Below are positions 24,164-32,712 of a stretch of 64,000 nt of DNA, piece after piece (position 1 is the first letter of the stretch; each line of letters starts with the position of its first letter). This stretch comes from Verrucomicrobia subdivision 3 bacterium UBA693. GTDB lineage: Bacteria > Verrucomicrobiota > Verrucomicrobiia > Limisphaerales > UBA8199. The notes under the pieces were generated by a model. That model did not search any database. It was not told the DNA's origin and was given only the letters and a program-made list of their open reading frames with translations. The DNA is taken from the NCBI GenBank assembly GCA_002298785.1, contig DBMR01000023.1, positions 8,928-72,927 on the forward strand, read 5' to 3'. The position numbers were made by a program, and so were the translations under genes.

Positions 24164-24610
24164 TTATTCGCCAACGCGGCGGGTATTACTTTGGCAAGCA
24201 GAGCTGCCGGCCAGGTTGATGGGGAGCACCCGCATCAGGTTAATCGGCCGTGGGGCGATGAGATATGGGGCGCTACGAGTCGAGAGCGGCCGTATCCGGG
24301 TCCAGGACATCGCCAGCAGATGCCTCGCCCCATGCTGGGATGATCGCCCCTCATTCTCAGTCAGGGACAGCGCGAAAGGGAGATTAAGGAGAACCTGAGG
24401 TGCGTAAAAATGCAATATGCCGAGCGCGTGATCGCCATTGCGTTCGAGAATTAGGCGGCCACCGGTTCGCGAACGAATCTCTAACCGGAAGGGGATCACG
24501 TCCCCTGCCCTATCCCACGTAGGGATGAACCAACTTCCCTCAAGGTAGGCATTGAGGAGATGTGGAGGGTTGCGGTGGTTGGGTGGGAATTCGTAGCGGG
24601 TGACCCAGGT
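24164..24610 (-). pseudogene. Possible truncated gene without start codon
   Basis: On the minus strand, from just after an in-frame TGA (24613-24611), the frame gives TRYEFPPNHRNPPHLLNAYL, then EGSWFIPTWDRAGDVIPFRL and RTGGRLILERNGDHALGILH. These look like real protein, but there is no ATG; the first possible start is GTG 24499. The C-terminal half (RHLLAMSWTRIRPLSTRS) is less convincing. It is probably a 5'-truncated remnant next to the tRNA scar. Chance openness is possible. Confidence 0.3.
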
Positions 24611-24664
24611 TCAGTGAGAAAGACGGAGGTTCTGCGATCAGATCATCTTTGAAAATCTATGCAG

Positions 24665-24769
24665 TCATAAATACATTTCGGCCCCGCATCTTTGTGCCAC
24701 TATTTGTGCCACTCTTGGGGTCAGAATTGAACGGCCAAACAGGCTAACAAGAAACAGGCAAGAAGTGAG
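24665..24769 (-). pseudogene. Possible integrase C-terminal remnant
   Basis: A 34-codon open stretch ending SILTPRVAQIVAQRCGAEMYL (up to 21 residues; core RVAQIVAQ) resembles the short hydrophobic/basic tail that many tRNA-targeting tyrosine integrases have after the catalytic domain. The tandem gtggcacaaa motif encodes it. No recombinase catalytic residues are present, as the rest of the gene is missing. The only support is its tail-like sequence and its position 75 bp from a truncated tRNA. Confidence 0.25.
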
Positions 24770-24842
24770 TTATAGCCAACAATGACGGGCCTATGACTGC
24801 ATTCTAATGGCGGGCAATGGAGAGCAGTGAAAACCATAAAAG

Positions 24843-24886
24843 CCGAATTTTGAGTCTAGCGCGTCTGCCAATTCCGCCACATCGGC
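24843..24886 (-). tRNA. 5' half of tRNA-Leu (truncated)
   Basis: The minus strand from 24886 reads GCCGATGTGGCGGAATTGGC, then AGACGCGCTAGACTCAAAA: a tRNA-Leu acceptor arm, D arm (GCG...CGC) and anticodon loop CTCAAAA with anticodon CAA. After about nt 44 the sequence departs from any tRNA: no variable arm, T-loop (GGTTCGA) or matching acceptor 3' strand is found downstream. This looks like an attachment-site scar left by an element that recombines in the anticodon region. Confidence 0.65.
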
Positions 24887-25148
24887 CACCTGGCTTAAAA
24901 ACAACCTGCGCGAATCCCTGAGCGTCTTGTGGCAAGCGCCTAAACCCTTGCCACTACAGACCAGCTTAGCCCCTTTAACCCTAACCGGCCCGACCCCGCT
25001 CTCGCGCGTCGGGTCGGACTCTACCAAAAGACTTTCCGCAGATGCAAGCACCCAATTTTTGGAGACGGCTCGAATCGTTGCGCCCAAGGGCATACCTTTC
25101 GGAGGCTAAATCACCTCCATTTGGTTTGGCCTGAGCCCCAAGCCGCAT

Positions 25149-25928
25149 TCAAGGCTTGTGATACCAATCACGCAGGCGCACCTCGATGCCCTGATCGCTG
25201 CCGACCAATTCCTTAAACTTCGCGAGATCGGATCCGCGGTAGTGATAGGGGTAAACCATCTTGGGCCTAAACGAGCGAACCGCTTTCGCCGCCTCCTCCA
25301 CGGTCATCGTGTAAGGCAGGTTCATGCAGACAAAGGCTACATCAATGTCCTTGAGCGCCAGCATTTCAGGGACGCCTTCCGTATCGCCGCTGAGATAAAC
25401 CCGCTTGCCACCCAGGCTCAGCACGTAGCCATTGCCGCGGCCTTTGGCATGAAACTTCTGGCGCTCGCTCGTGAGATTATACGCGGCAACGGCTTCAATC
25501 CGGATCCCGAGCAATTCGCGCGTCTCGCCATTCGCCAGGACCGTGGCTTGAGGGCGCAAGCTCGCCGGCAATTGGTCCATCACGGCTTGCGGACAAACCA
25601 GCTTCGTTTCCGGCCCGGCCAAATTCGTTAGCGTTTCCTGGTTAAGGTGGTCGCCATGGATGTCGGTGATCAGGATGAGCTGGGGTCGCGCCAGTCCCTG
25701 GAAAGCCTTTAACCCTCCCACCGGGTCGATGTCAATTGTTTTCCCCTGCCATTCTAATGCCAAGGTCGCGTGATTGATCGGGTGGACTTTCATTACACCA
25801 TCGGCTGTGGGAAAAGTGTCCGGCGTTCCAGCTTCGTCTGCGGCGGACGCCGACTGCAATAGCGCCAGCAGCAGTGCCAGACCGAGGAGCCCAATCATCC
25901 GTGTAGAAACCACCAACTTTCTCTTCAT
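25149..25928 (-). CDS. Exported metallo-beta-lactamase-fold hydrolase (UlaG-like)
   Basis: A 259-aa product from ATG 25928, chosen for a signal peptide (MIGLLGLALLLALLQSASAA). The MBL metal site is TDIHGDHLN (Asp89, His91, Asp93, His94); the first histidine of HxHxDH is Asp here. A later ligand Asp lies in YLSGDTEGVPEM, and a His in YPYHYRGSD. The overall pattern fits the UlaG-like lactonase/hydrolase group. Periplasmic location; substrate unknown. Confidence 0.8.
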   Translation of the reverse strand: MKRKLVVSTRMIGLLGLALLLALLQSASAADEAGTPDTFPTADGVMKVHPINHATLALEWQGKTIDIDPVGGLKAFQGLARPQLILITDIHGDHLNQETLTNLAGPETKLVCPQAVMDQLPASLRPQATVLANGETRELLGIRIEAVAAYNLTSERQKFHAKGRGNGYVLSLGGKRVYLSGDTEGVPEMLALKDIDVAFVCMNLPYTMTVEEAAKAVRSFRPKMVYPYHYRGSDLAKFKELVGSDQGIEVRLRDWYHKP

Positions 25929-26319
25929 AGAGATATTCGTCGCCTGAATCCTGGCGATGCGCAACTCGAAACGTTGCCGGCCCTCCGCTGCTGGGTGTAT
26001 CTCAATGACTCGAACTCTACCGCTTTAACTGCGAAGGATGTACCTGCAAGGAGAGTAAGCTGAGCATCCCCAGAATTCCTCTTCCGGGCTTGGTCCTTTT
26101 TTGGCGGTGCGCAGGACCAGTTCCTGGCCACAATTTGATCCAAATTCCCGTGAGTCCTCAAGGGCTTTCAGCACTATAATGATGCGTCTCCTAGTGTCAC
26201 TCTCGGTTTGTGGTGACTTCTGCGGTAGCTACTGAAGCGGAACTTGCCGAATTGAACAGTCAAGAACCCAAGCTGAGGTTGACGGCGCGGCGCTGAACCG
26301 GGCAAGATCACGATTGGAA
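25929..26319. other. Divergent intergenic region
   Basis: These 391 bp separate two divergent genes and should hold both promoters. No clear sigma-70 boxes, riboswitch or gene is seen. A weak GGTCC...GGACC inverted repeat around 26091-26118 is noted. Confidence 0.3.
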
Positions 26320-27501
26320 ATGAGCGATTCATCACCCGAACCAACTATTGCCTATCTCGCGCAGGGCAAGGTCCGCCTCAAAGCCGGAGCGGCGTCCCCA
26401 CGCACCGTGGATAGCGCGTACGGTAACTCGATTCGTGAGAAAGCGGTTCGCGCCCAGCAGAAACATTCCTGGAAAGCAGCCGGCAACGATGGTTCCCCTT
26501 TCTCGGGACCTGTCCTGTGGGGAAAAGGAGCAATGTCAGAGGATGTCCCGCTGGTAATCACCAGCATCTGTGGAGGGCGCGACGCCGGTGGGTTGATTTA
26601 TTCCCTGGAGAGCGGCAGCCTGTGCGCGCTTCTCGAAGCCGGCCTCATCAATGCTGAAGAACGGCGCCTTTGGAACGACAACCGCACCCGCGTCCGTCAC
26701 CTGGCGGTGTCGCAGGCCACTGGGGACCTCGCCTTGAGCATCCTGCACGAAAACGGCACGGCCAATATTGGCGTCAAGTTGAATGGCGAAAGTGGCATCC
26801 GGGAACTCACCGAAGGCGATTCTTTCGACACCGCTCCCCGCTGGGTGCCGGGAGAAGCGCCGAAGATCGTGTTTCAATCCGCTGGCATTGGCCGCAACCG
26901 CGAAGGACATTTCGTGGCGCTCGGCCCCTTTAGTGTGCAGCAATTGGAGGTTTCGACCGGGGAAATGACCACGTTGTTGGAGGATCGGTCGTTCGATTAT
27001 CTCGCGCCGCAACTCGGGGCGGACGGCTCGCTGTGGTACATTCAGCGCCCGTATGCCCAACACGAACGGACGCACCCGGGCCAGGTGCTCAAGGACATGC
27101 TACTGTTCGTGCCCAGGCTGCTGTTCGCTTTTCTGCAATTGCTCAATCTCTTTTCGACGCTTCTCACCGGGAAGCGACTGACCTCCGCCGGGGGACCCAA
27201 AACCCAGCAAATGCATCTGCGGCAAATGATGATTTGGGGGAATCTGGTCCGCGGCCAGCAGCAAGCCAAGGTGGCTGAGGAGGGCGTGGATCTTGTGCCA
27301 CGGTCCTGGCAACTCTGCAAGCGCAACGCTCAGGGAGAATCGAAGGTCCTGGCCGCCGGCGTCCTGGCATATGATATCAGCGCCGATGGGACCATTGTAT
27401 ATACCAACGGCAATGCCCTTTTCCTGCTGCGTCCGGATGGCAGGAAAGCCCACCTCTTGAATGAGGCTCTCATCGAGCAAGTGTTCTTCGTGCCCAATTG
27501 A
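26320..27501 (+). CDS. Hypothetical beta-propeller-like protein
   Basis: A 393-aa product from ATG 26320 (MSDSSPEPTIAYLAQGKVRL); the TTG two codons earlier is less likely. Repeated 'RHLAVSQATGDLALSI', 'PRWVPGEAPKIVFQS' and 'LAYDISADGTIVYTNGNALF' segments resemble TolB/WD-like blades. A hydrophobic stretch interrupts at about 258-284 (MLLFVPRLLFAFLQLLNLF), which could insert in or touch the membrane. No signal peptide. The family is not known to me; similar genes in Verrucomicrobia are hypothetical. Confidence 0.7.
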   Translation: MSDSSPEPTIAYLAQGKVRLKAGAASPRTVDSAYGNSIREKAVRAQQKHSWKAAGNDGSPFSGPVLWGKGAMSEDVPLVITSICGGRDAGGLIYSLESGSLCALLEAGLINAEERRLWNDNRTRVRHLAVSQATGDLALSILHENGTANIGVKLNGESGIRELTEGDSFDTAPRWVPGEAPKIVFQSAGIGRNREGHFVALGPFSVQQLEVSTGEMTTLLEDRSFDYLAPQLGADGSLWYIQRPYAQHERTHPGQVLKDMLLFVPRLLFAFLQLLNLFSTLLTGKRLTSAGGPKTQQMHLRQMMIWGNLVRGQQQAKVAEEGVDLVPRSWQLCKRNAQGESKVLAAGVLAYDISADGTIVYTNGNALFLLRPDGRKAHLLNEALIEQVFFVPN

Positions 27502-27704
27502 GGAGCCCCGTCCCACTGCCTGACTTTGCGGCCGCCGGAGCATTCAAGGAAACCGCCTTGGCGCAAAACCAATGCGGTTTTTCCGTCTGCAAAACCTGGC
27601 GCGGTTGGATTTAAGGAAGCCACCATCCAAGCGGCAGCGAAGGCGAAAATGGACCTTCCGACCCATAGCCAGGCAGCAGCAACTGGTTTAGATTGGAATC
27701 CTAT

Positions 27705-28226
27705 ATGAACCTCAAGAACCTCGCGGCCCTGATCATTGCTTTGCTAATCGGAGTTGGCGCCGGCGTGCTTTATTCGAGTCGTGCCAACCGGTCGGTGGCA
27801 GTTAAAGGCACCGCTTTCCTCCGGGAGTTTTCCTTCTCTGACCTCGCCGCCCAGTCGGGACAAACCAACTGGAACGTTTTGGAAGACCGGCTTTATGAAC
27901 CTTTCCCGTCGCAGGCACATTTCCCCCGGATTGGTCGTCGCATCGTGGCCCAGGCGGAGATTACTGATATCGAATTCGGGTGGTTTACCACGAAGTTCCA
28001 TCAAGCGGCGCAAAATGCTTTGGACAAGCACCAGGCACGAAATGAAGCGCTTTTTGACCTGGTTCGAGATGCCACACGGAATGTTGATCATAAACCGGTC
28101 CGCTCGCGGTTCCACTTGCCCAGGCGTTACTACGCGATTGGCGAGACCCACGGTGTCGCAGATATCGGGTATGTTTCCGAGGACGGTCGAGTAACCGTCA
28201 TAATTACCCTCATGGAAGGGCCATGA
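27705..28226 (+). CDS. Exported or membrane-anchored hypothetical protein
   Basis: A 173-aa product from ATG 27705 (MNLKNLAALIIALLIGVGAG). The first 22 residues form an N-terminal membrane anchor or signal. The mature part is mixed alpha/beta (FSFSDLAAQSGQTNWNVLED; FHLPRRYYAIGETHGVADIG) with no recognised family. It is separated from neighbours by 200 bp and 122 bp. Confidence 0.6.
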   Translation: MNLKNLAALIIALLIGVGAGVLYSSRANRSVAVKGTAFLREFSFSDLAAQSGQTNWNVLEDRLYEPFPSQAHFPRIGRRIVAQAEITDIEFGWFTTKFHQAAQNALDKHQARNEALFDLVRDATRNVDHKPVRSRFHLPRRYYAIGETHGVADIGYVSEDGRVTVIITLMEGP

Positions 28227-28348
28227 ACCGCTGTGCACCTTCATTTGAGCACTCCTGACGGAGCAGCCTGTCCCAGTAACTTCGCCTTCCGGAAAAGGCT
28301 CGAATTCGAACCAAGAGCAACCTAATCTGCAAGTGCTGATTGGGTTGT

Positions 28349-30916
28349 ATGATGAATCGCCGCTTTATCCTTCATTGCTGGACGGCCATCATTTTCCTCG
28401 GTTTCGCGGTGTGCGTTCCGTTTTCCGGCACATCGGCTACGGTGGTGGAAGTGCTACCCCTGACCGAGAGGATCGTGATGGTGCATTTCGCTGACGGCCG
28501 CGTGTTACACTCCCGCCTTGGCCAATCCTGGGGCCAGGAAACCGTTCAGGTTGCCGTGCTGAATACCTCCAACGCCGCGCTGACGAACACGTATTCCATT
28601 ACCAGCACCAATGACCCCGCCTATGCCTCCGGGCTGCGCCCGGTGCTGGTTGGACGCAAAACCAAAGGCACGGACTTTGCCTGGAGCAACGTGAGTCCTT
28701 ACTGCAGCCGGGAGCACTGGCTCTACCTGACCCTGCCGGTCGCGATGCAGCGTGGCATGACTTACCAGATCGATATCGGCACCCTTGCCACCAACGGGCG
28801 TTTTTGGCCGCTAACGTTCGACGAATTCCGAACCCGCTCGGAGGCGGTGCACGTCAACCTGCTGGGCTATGTCCCCGGCGCTCCCCAGAAATATGGCTAT
28901 GTGTTTCATTGGCTGGGCGACCAGGGCTCGCTACCGCTTTCGTCCTACCAGGGACGGACCTTCCGGCTGATCAGCCACCCAGGCGGTGCCTTGGCATTCG
29001 CGGGGCAACTTGTGTTTCGCAAATCCGCCACCCAGGCCGAAACCGGCCAAGCCTCCGACACTCCCAACGCCAATTTTCTGGGCGCGGAAGTTTATGAGTG
29101 CAATTTTTCCGCCTTCACCAATTCCGGAAACTATGTGTTGGCGGTGGACGGGATTGGGTGTTCCTTCCCCTTCCAGTTGAAAGCCGATGTGTATCGCGAA
29201 GCTTTCCAAACCCTCGCCCGCGGACTTTACCATAACCGTAGTGGGATCGAGCTCAAGGCACCATTCACCTCCGTCCCTCGACCGGTTCCGCATCACCCAA
29301 CCCTTACGCCTGGGTTCACCAACCGGCTCCGATACACCTCGGTGCGGTTTAGCGAGTGGGGGTCCGAAGGAGGAGATGCGGCGACTCTGTTAGCCAACTC
29401 CAAAGGCCTGCTCCAATGCGCCGGCTGGTACCAGGATGCCGGGGACTGGGACGGCTACTATTCGCACCTGAACGTCGCGCAGGTGTTGCTCTTCGCTTAC
29501 GAGATGGCACCGCGCAATTTCAGCGATGGCGAGTTGAACCTGCCGGAAGGAATTAATGGCGTGCCGGACATTCTCGACGAAGCCGCCTGGCTGCCCCGGT
29601 TCCTGTTTCGGTTGCGGCATGAGCTGATGGCAAAGCATTACGGCACCGGCGGAGTCGGCTTGCGGATTTGCGGCGACGCTTTCGGACCCGACAATACCAA
29701 CTCCATCCTGGCCGGTTCCTGGCAGGATACCAACCGGACCTGGGTGGTCTCCGGTGAAGATCCCTGGTCCACGTATCGATACGCCGGCACGTGCGCTCAC
29801 CTGGCCTACTGCCTGAGCCTGAGCGGCGCGCGCGACCCGGAAGGGATTGACTGGGGCGCCGAAGCCGCCGAGGCCTATGCCTGGGCCGCCACCAACACTT
29901 TGGCGGGCGATGAGTCCAAGACTGCTCTGGGCCCTTTGGCTGTGCCCCGAGCCTACGCCGCCGCCGCGTTGTTTCGCATCACGGATAACAAGAACTATGA
30001 AAACCAGTTCAGCGCCGACGAGACCGCGGTAACCGCCACCACGGTATTGAGCCAGGGCGACTCCGCCTACCCGGTGATGATCTACGCTTTGGGCGGGGGT
30101 GTGGGACAGCCCGCCACGACCTTACGCAATCGCATGCGCGCAGCGGTGCTGGCCACCGCCGATGAGTATGGCCTCAATACTTCCGCCAAGCGGTCTTTAC
30201 GCTGGGGCGGCAACTTCTGGATGCCGATGTTGGTTGGCCAGCAAACCACCCCGGCGGTGCTCGAGGTGGCGGCGGGATACGTGGTGGCCAAACAAAGCAA
30301 CCCCACCAAGGCCCTGCAGTACCTGGGTGTGTTGCATACCACGTGTGACTATTTCCTCGGGTGCAACTCCTTGAATATGACCTGGGCCACCGGCCTGGGA
30401 GCCCGCCATCCAAACCAAATCTTCAAGATCGATTCCTGGTGCCTCGGGTATCACCCCGGCATCGTGCCATATGGACCGTGGCGCACGGAATCGGTTAATC
30501 CAACCTGGGTCACCGACCACGATTGGCCAAACCTTACGGTCTATCCCGCGATCACCAACTGGCCCGGTAACGAGCGTTGGCATGATAATCGTTGGTCCCC
30601 AATGACCGGCGAGTTCACGATTCACCAAACGATCGCTCCCTCGGCAGCCATCTTCGGGCTGCTTTGCGCCCCCGGATTGGCTGCGCCAGCGGCTCCACCC
30701 GCGGTTTCTCTCGGTATCACCAACACCTTGACCAATACCGTGCTGGTAACCTGGCCTTCGGACTCCACCGGTGGTCTGGTGCTCCAACAGAGCACCAATC
30801 TCGTCAACACCAATTGGGTTCCCGTTCCGCGATTGCCGGTCGATGATGGGACCAACAAGAGCGTAGTGGCGCCTCCCGCCCACCCCACCCAAGTCTTTCG
30901 CCTCAAATGGCCATGA
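28349..30916 (+). CDS. GH9 family endoglucanase (secreted)
   Basis: An 855-aa product from ATG 28349 (MMNRRFILHCW; ATG 28352 is equivalent) with a signal peptide ending FSGTSA. Residues about 160-290 are a cellulase N-terminal Ig-like domain (HVNLLGYVPGAPQKYGYVF). The GH9 (alpha/alpha)6 domain follows, with catalytic Asp pair in YQDAGDWDG (about 363-369) and the likely acid Glu755 in TGEFTIHQ. GPDILDEA-type motif GVPDILDEAAW is present. The last 70 residues form the shared beta module (LVLQQSTNL ... QVFRLKWP). Predicted to cut beta-1,4-glucans outside the cell. The stop overlaps the next ATG. Confidence 0.9.
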   Translation: MMNRRFILHCWTAIIFLGFAVCVPFSGTSATVVEVLPLTERIVMVHFADGRVLHSRLGQSWGQETVQVAVLNTSNAALTNTYSITSTNDPAYASGLRPVLVGRKTKGTDFAWSNVSPYCSREHWLYLTLPVAMQRGMTYQIDIGTLATNGRFWPLTFDEFRTRSEAVHVNLLGYVPGAPQKYGYVFHWLGDQGSLPLSSYQGRTFRLISHPGGALAFAGQLVFRKSATQAETGQASDTPNANFLGAEVYECNFSAFTNSGNYVLAVDGIGCSFPFQLKADVYREAFQTLARGLYHNRSGIELKAPFTSVPRPVPHHPTLTPGFTNRLRYTSVRFSEWGSEGGDAATLLANSKGLLQCAGWYQDAGDWDGYYSHLNVAQVLLFAYEMAPRNFSDGELNLPEGINGVPDILDEAAWLPRFLFRLRHELMAKHYGTGGVGLRICGDAFGPDNTNSILAGSWQDTNRTWVVSGEDPWSTYRYAGTCAHLAYCLSLSGARDPEGIDWGAEAAEAYAWAATNTLAGDESKTALGPLAVPRAYAAAALFRITDNKNYENQFSADETAVTATTVLSQGDSAYPVMIYALGGGVGQPATTLRNRMRAAVLATADEYGLNTSAKRSLRWGGNFWMPMLVGQQTTPAVLEVAAGYVVAKQSNPTKALQYLGVLHTTCDYFLGCNSLNMTWATGLGARHPNQIFKIDSWCLGYHPGIVPYGPWRTESVNPTWVTDHDWPNLTVYPAITNWPGNERWHDNRWSPMTGEFTIHQTIAPSAAIFGLLCAPGLAAPAAPPAVSLGITNTLTNTVLVTWPSDSTGGLVLQQSTNLVNTNWVPVPRLPVDDGTNKSVVAPPAHPTQVFRLKWP

Positions 30917-32658
30917 AACAAACCAGTTTCCCCCCTCACACGAAAAGCTACCTCGCACCACCGAGGCGGAGCCTTCACAGGCGTGTGAATCAGGTGTATC
31001 GCTTTCAAATGATGGCAAACGCATTCATCGTCCTCGCTCAGTGTGGGCTATTGCTTTGCACGGTCAGCGCACGGGAACCTGTCTCCCGCCAGGACGGGAA
31101 ACTCGAAGCCGGCAAGGTAACCACTCACTCACAGGGACTGCACGGCTACATTGGCTTTGGGCACGAAAAGTTGCCTCCAGACTCCGGCTATACGGCCGGG
31201 ATGGGTTTTTACGCCGCGGTTTGGCCGCTGGTCGACGAACCACTCGCCAATTTCCAGATTGGCCTTCCCAGCTCCTGGATCATGCCGGATAACTCGGACA
31301 ACAAAGACAAGCCGCTCGCCCCCGAAGGCACCTTGGCGCGGACCTGGAAGGAGCGGGGCCCCACTTGGAGCAGCGTTTTCCAAACTGTTGAAGGCGGGCT
31401 CGGGTATTGGGCGGGCAACCACTTTCGCTACGGTCCGCCGAAATTCAGCATGAACGCCACTCCCCAATGCTACGACTACGAAGTCGGGTCGCCGGGGTGG
31501 TCTTTCTTCTACAGCAACGAAGCCCTGCCTGATCATCGTCTCGGCATTGCGCAGCTCAGCAACCGGCTGCTGATTCCGCCGGACGCGCTCCCATTTGAGG
31601 GAAAGCCGAACGGCCAGTTTCTGGGCTACACCTGGATGGCCCTGCCCTTCACAGACGCCGCTTCCGGCGAGCCGCCCACCGGTGACCAGAGCTGGACCTG
31701 CTTCCTGAACGCGGCCAATTTCAAAGGCCCCATCGCCTACTACATACCGGAAACCTGGAGCAAAATCGGAAAGCTCTTCAATTACCCCTTCCTTTATGGC
31801 CGAGGACTCGATGCCCGGCCGGGAATCATGGGAGGCGGCGCGATGGAAATTAACACGGTACCGCGGTTCGAGAGCAAAGACGCAAAAGGCGCGACCTATT
31901 CGAAACTGCCGAAACTGCAGTTTCCGGTGGATGCTGACGGACGGGCGTTACTGGTGCAGGATGTCACTTACTATTCCAAAGCGGCTCTGTTCGAAACGTT
32001 CAAGACCTGGCGCGATGGCGGATCATCCTGCTCCGGGCGATTTGACCCGAAGGGCGCGTGGAAACCCAAACTGAATACGCACACCACCCACTACGACCAG
32101 GGAGGCAAAAAGATCATCGGTGTGGAACGGTCTTTCGATACCATGATCTTCGACGGAAACATTTGGGGAGTGCAATGGTTCACCAACGATACGAGTCCAA
32201 AAGGCCTTTTTCCCCAATACTACAAACATGTGGGGGAAGAGCGCGTGGCAATTCCAGCGAGCGAAGTGCCGCCGGAGACGCGGTTGCTGGAGCAGAAATT
32301 CGAAGCAGCCGGCCCGGGGGTGCCCTACACTTCACCCACAAAGGGTGCCTGGAAGACCCCTGGCCCTAAAGCGGGTCCCTTTACGGCCAAACTCAACGAC
32401 GGTTCTCGAGCAACCTACTATTGGTACCGCTTTGTCGATCAACCTTCCTTCCAGCAATATTCCTGGAGCGAGGAAAAGAAATCAAAGTTGCAGGCACTGG
32501 TGGAGAAGTTGCACGCCAGTTGGACCATCGACCGGGACTATATGGCCCCTCCCGGGCGCGGGAAACTGGCTGCACTCGACCCCGCACTGTTAGTAAAGCC
32601 CCCAATCGGACTCGAAGTGGGATACGTCCCGATCGTGACGGGCCAGTCCGCGCAGTAA
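30913..32658 (+). CDS. Secreted protein of unknown family, coupled to GH9
   Basis: A 581-aa product; ATG 30913 overlaps the GH9 stop (ATGA). A signal-like segment lies at about 33-53 (MMANAFIVLAQCGLLLCTVS), preceded by a basic stretch, so the true start could be ATG 31009 or 31012. The mature protein has many aromatic and Gly residues (GHEKLPPDSGYTAGMGFYAA; WYRFVDQPSFQQYSWSEEKK). No CAZy-type motif is recognised. Coupling implies a partner in the same polysaccharide process. Function unknown. Confidence 0.7.
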   Translation: MKQTSFPPHTKSYLAPPRRSLHRRVNQVYRFQMMANAFIVLAQCGLLLCTVSAREPVSRQDGKLEAGKVTTHSQGLHGYIGFGHEKLPPDSGYTAGMGFYAAVWPLVDEPLANFQIGLPSSWIMPDNSDNKDKPLAPEGTLARTWKERGPTWSSVFQTVEGGLGYWAGNHFRYGPPKFSMNATPQCYDYEVGSPGWSFFYSNEALPDHRLGIAQLSNRLLIPPDALPFEGKPNGQFLGYTWMALPFTDAASGEPPTGDQSWTCFLNAANFKGPIAYYIPETWSKIGKLFNYPFLYGRGLDARPGIMGGGAMEINTVPRFESKDAKGATYSKLPKLQFPVDADGRALLVQDVTYYSKAALFETFKTWRDGGSSCSGRFDPKGAWKPKLNTHTTHYDQGGKKIIGVERSFDTMIFDGNIWGVQWFTNDTSPKGLFPQYYKHVGEERVAIPASEVPPETRLLEQKFEAAGPGVPYTSPTKGAWKTPGPKAGPFTAKLNDGSRATYYWYRFVDQPSFQQYSWSEEKKSKLQALVEKLHASWTIDRDYMAPPGRGKLAALDPALLVKPPIGLEVGYVPIVTGQSAQ

Positions 32659-32712
32659 GGCCCCTCCCCTCGTCCCGTCGTGACGTCTCGAATCAGCCAG
32701 GAACCGTTGATC

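Noticed and set aside
24215..24245. Hairpin with TGATG-GGG...CCCGCATCA that suggested a structured RNA (TPP or SRP type)
   Set aside because: Neither the TPP core (CTGAGA ... ACCTGAT) nor the SRP domain IV tetraloop region was found; it also lies within the possible protein-like frame.
24340..24470. Possible small RNA between zinc-ribbon gene and the tRNA scar
   Set aside because: No known RNA signature could be matched, and promoter or terminator signals are lacking.
24843..24886. tRNA-Leu interrupted by a group I intron
   Set aside because: No 3' half of the tRNA with a T-loop was found in the following 800 bp on the same strand, so a truncation is more likely.
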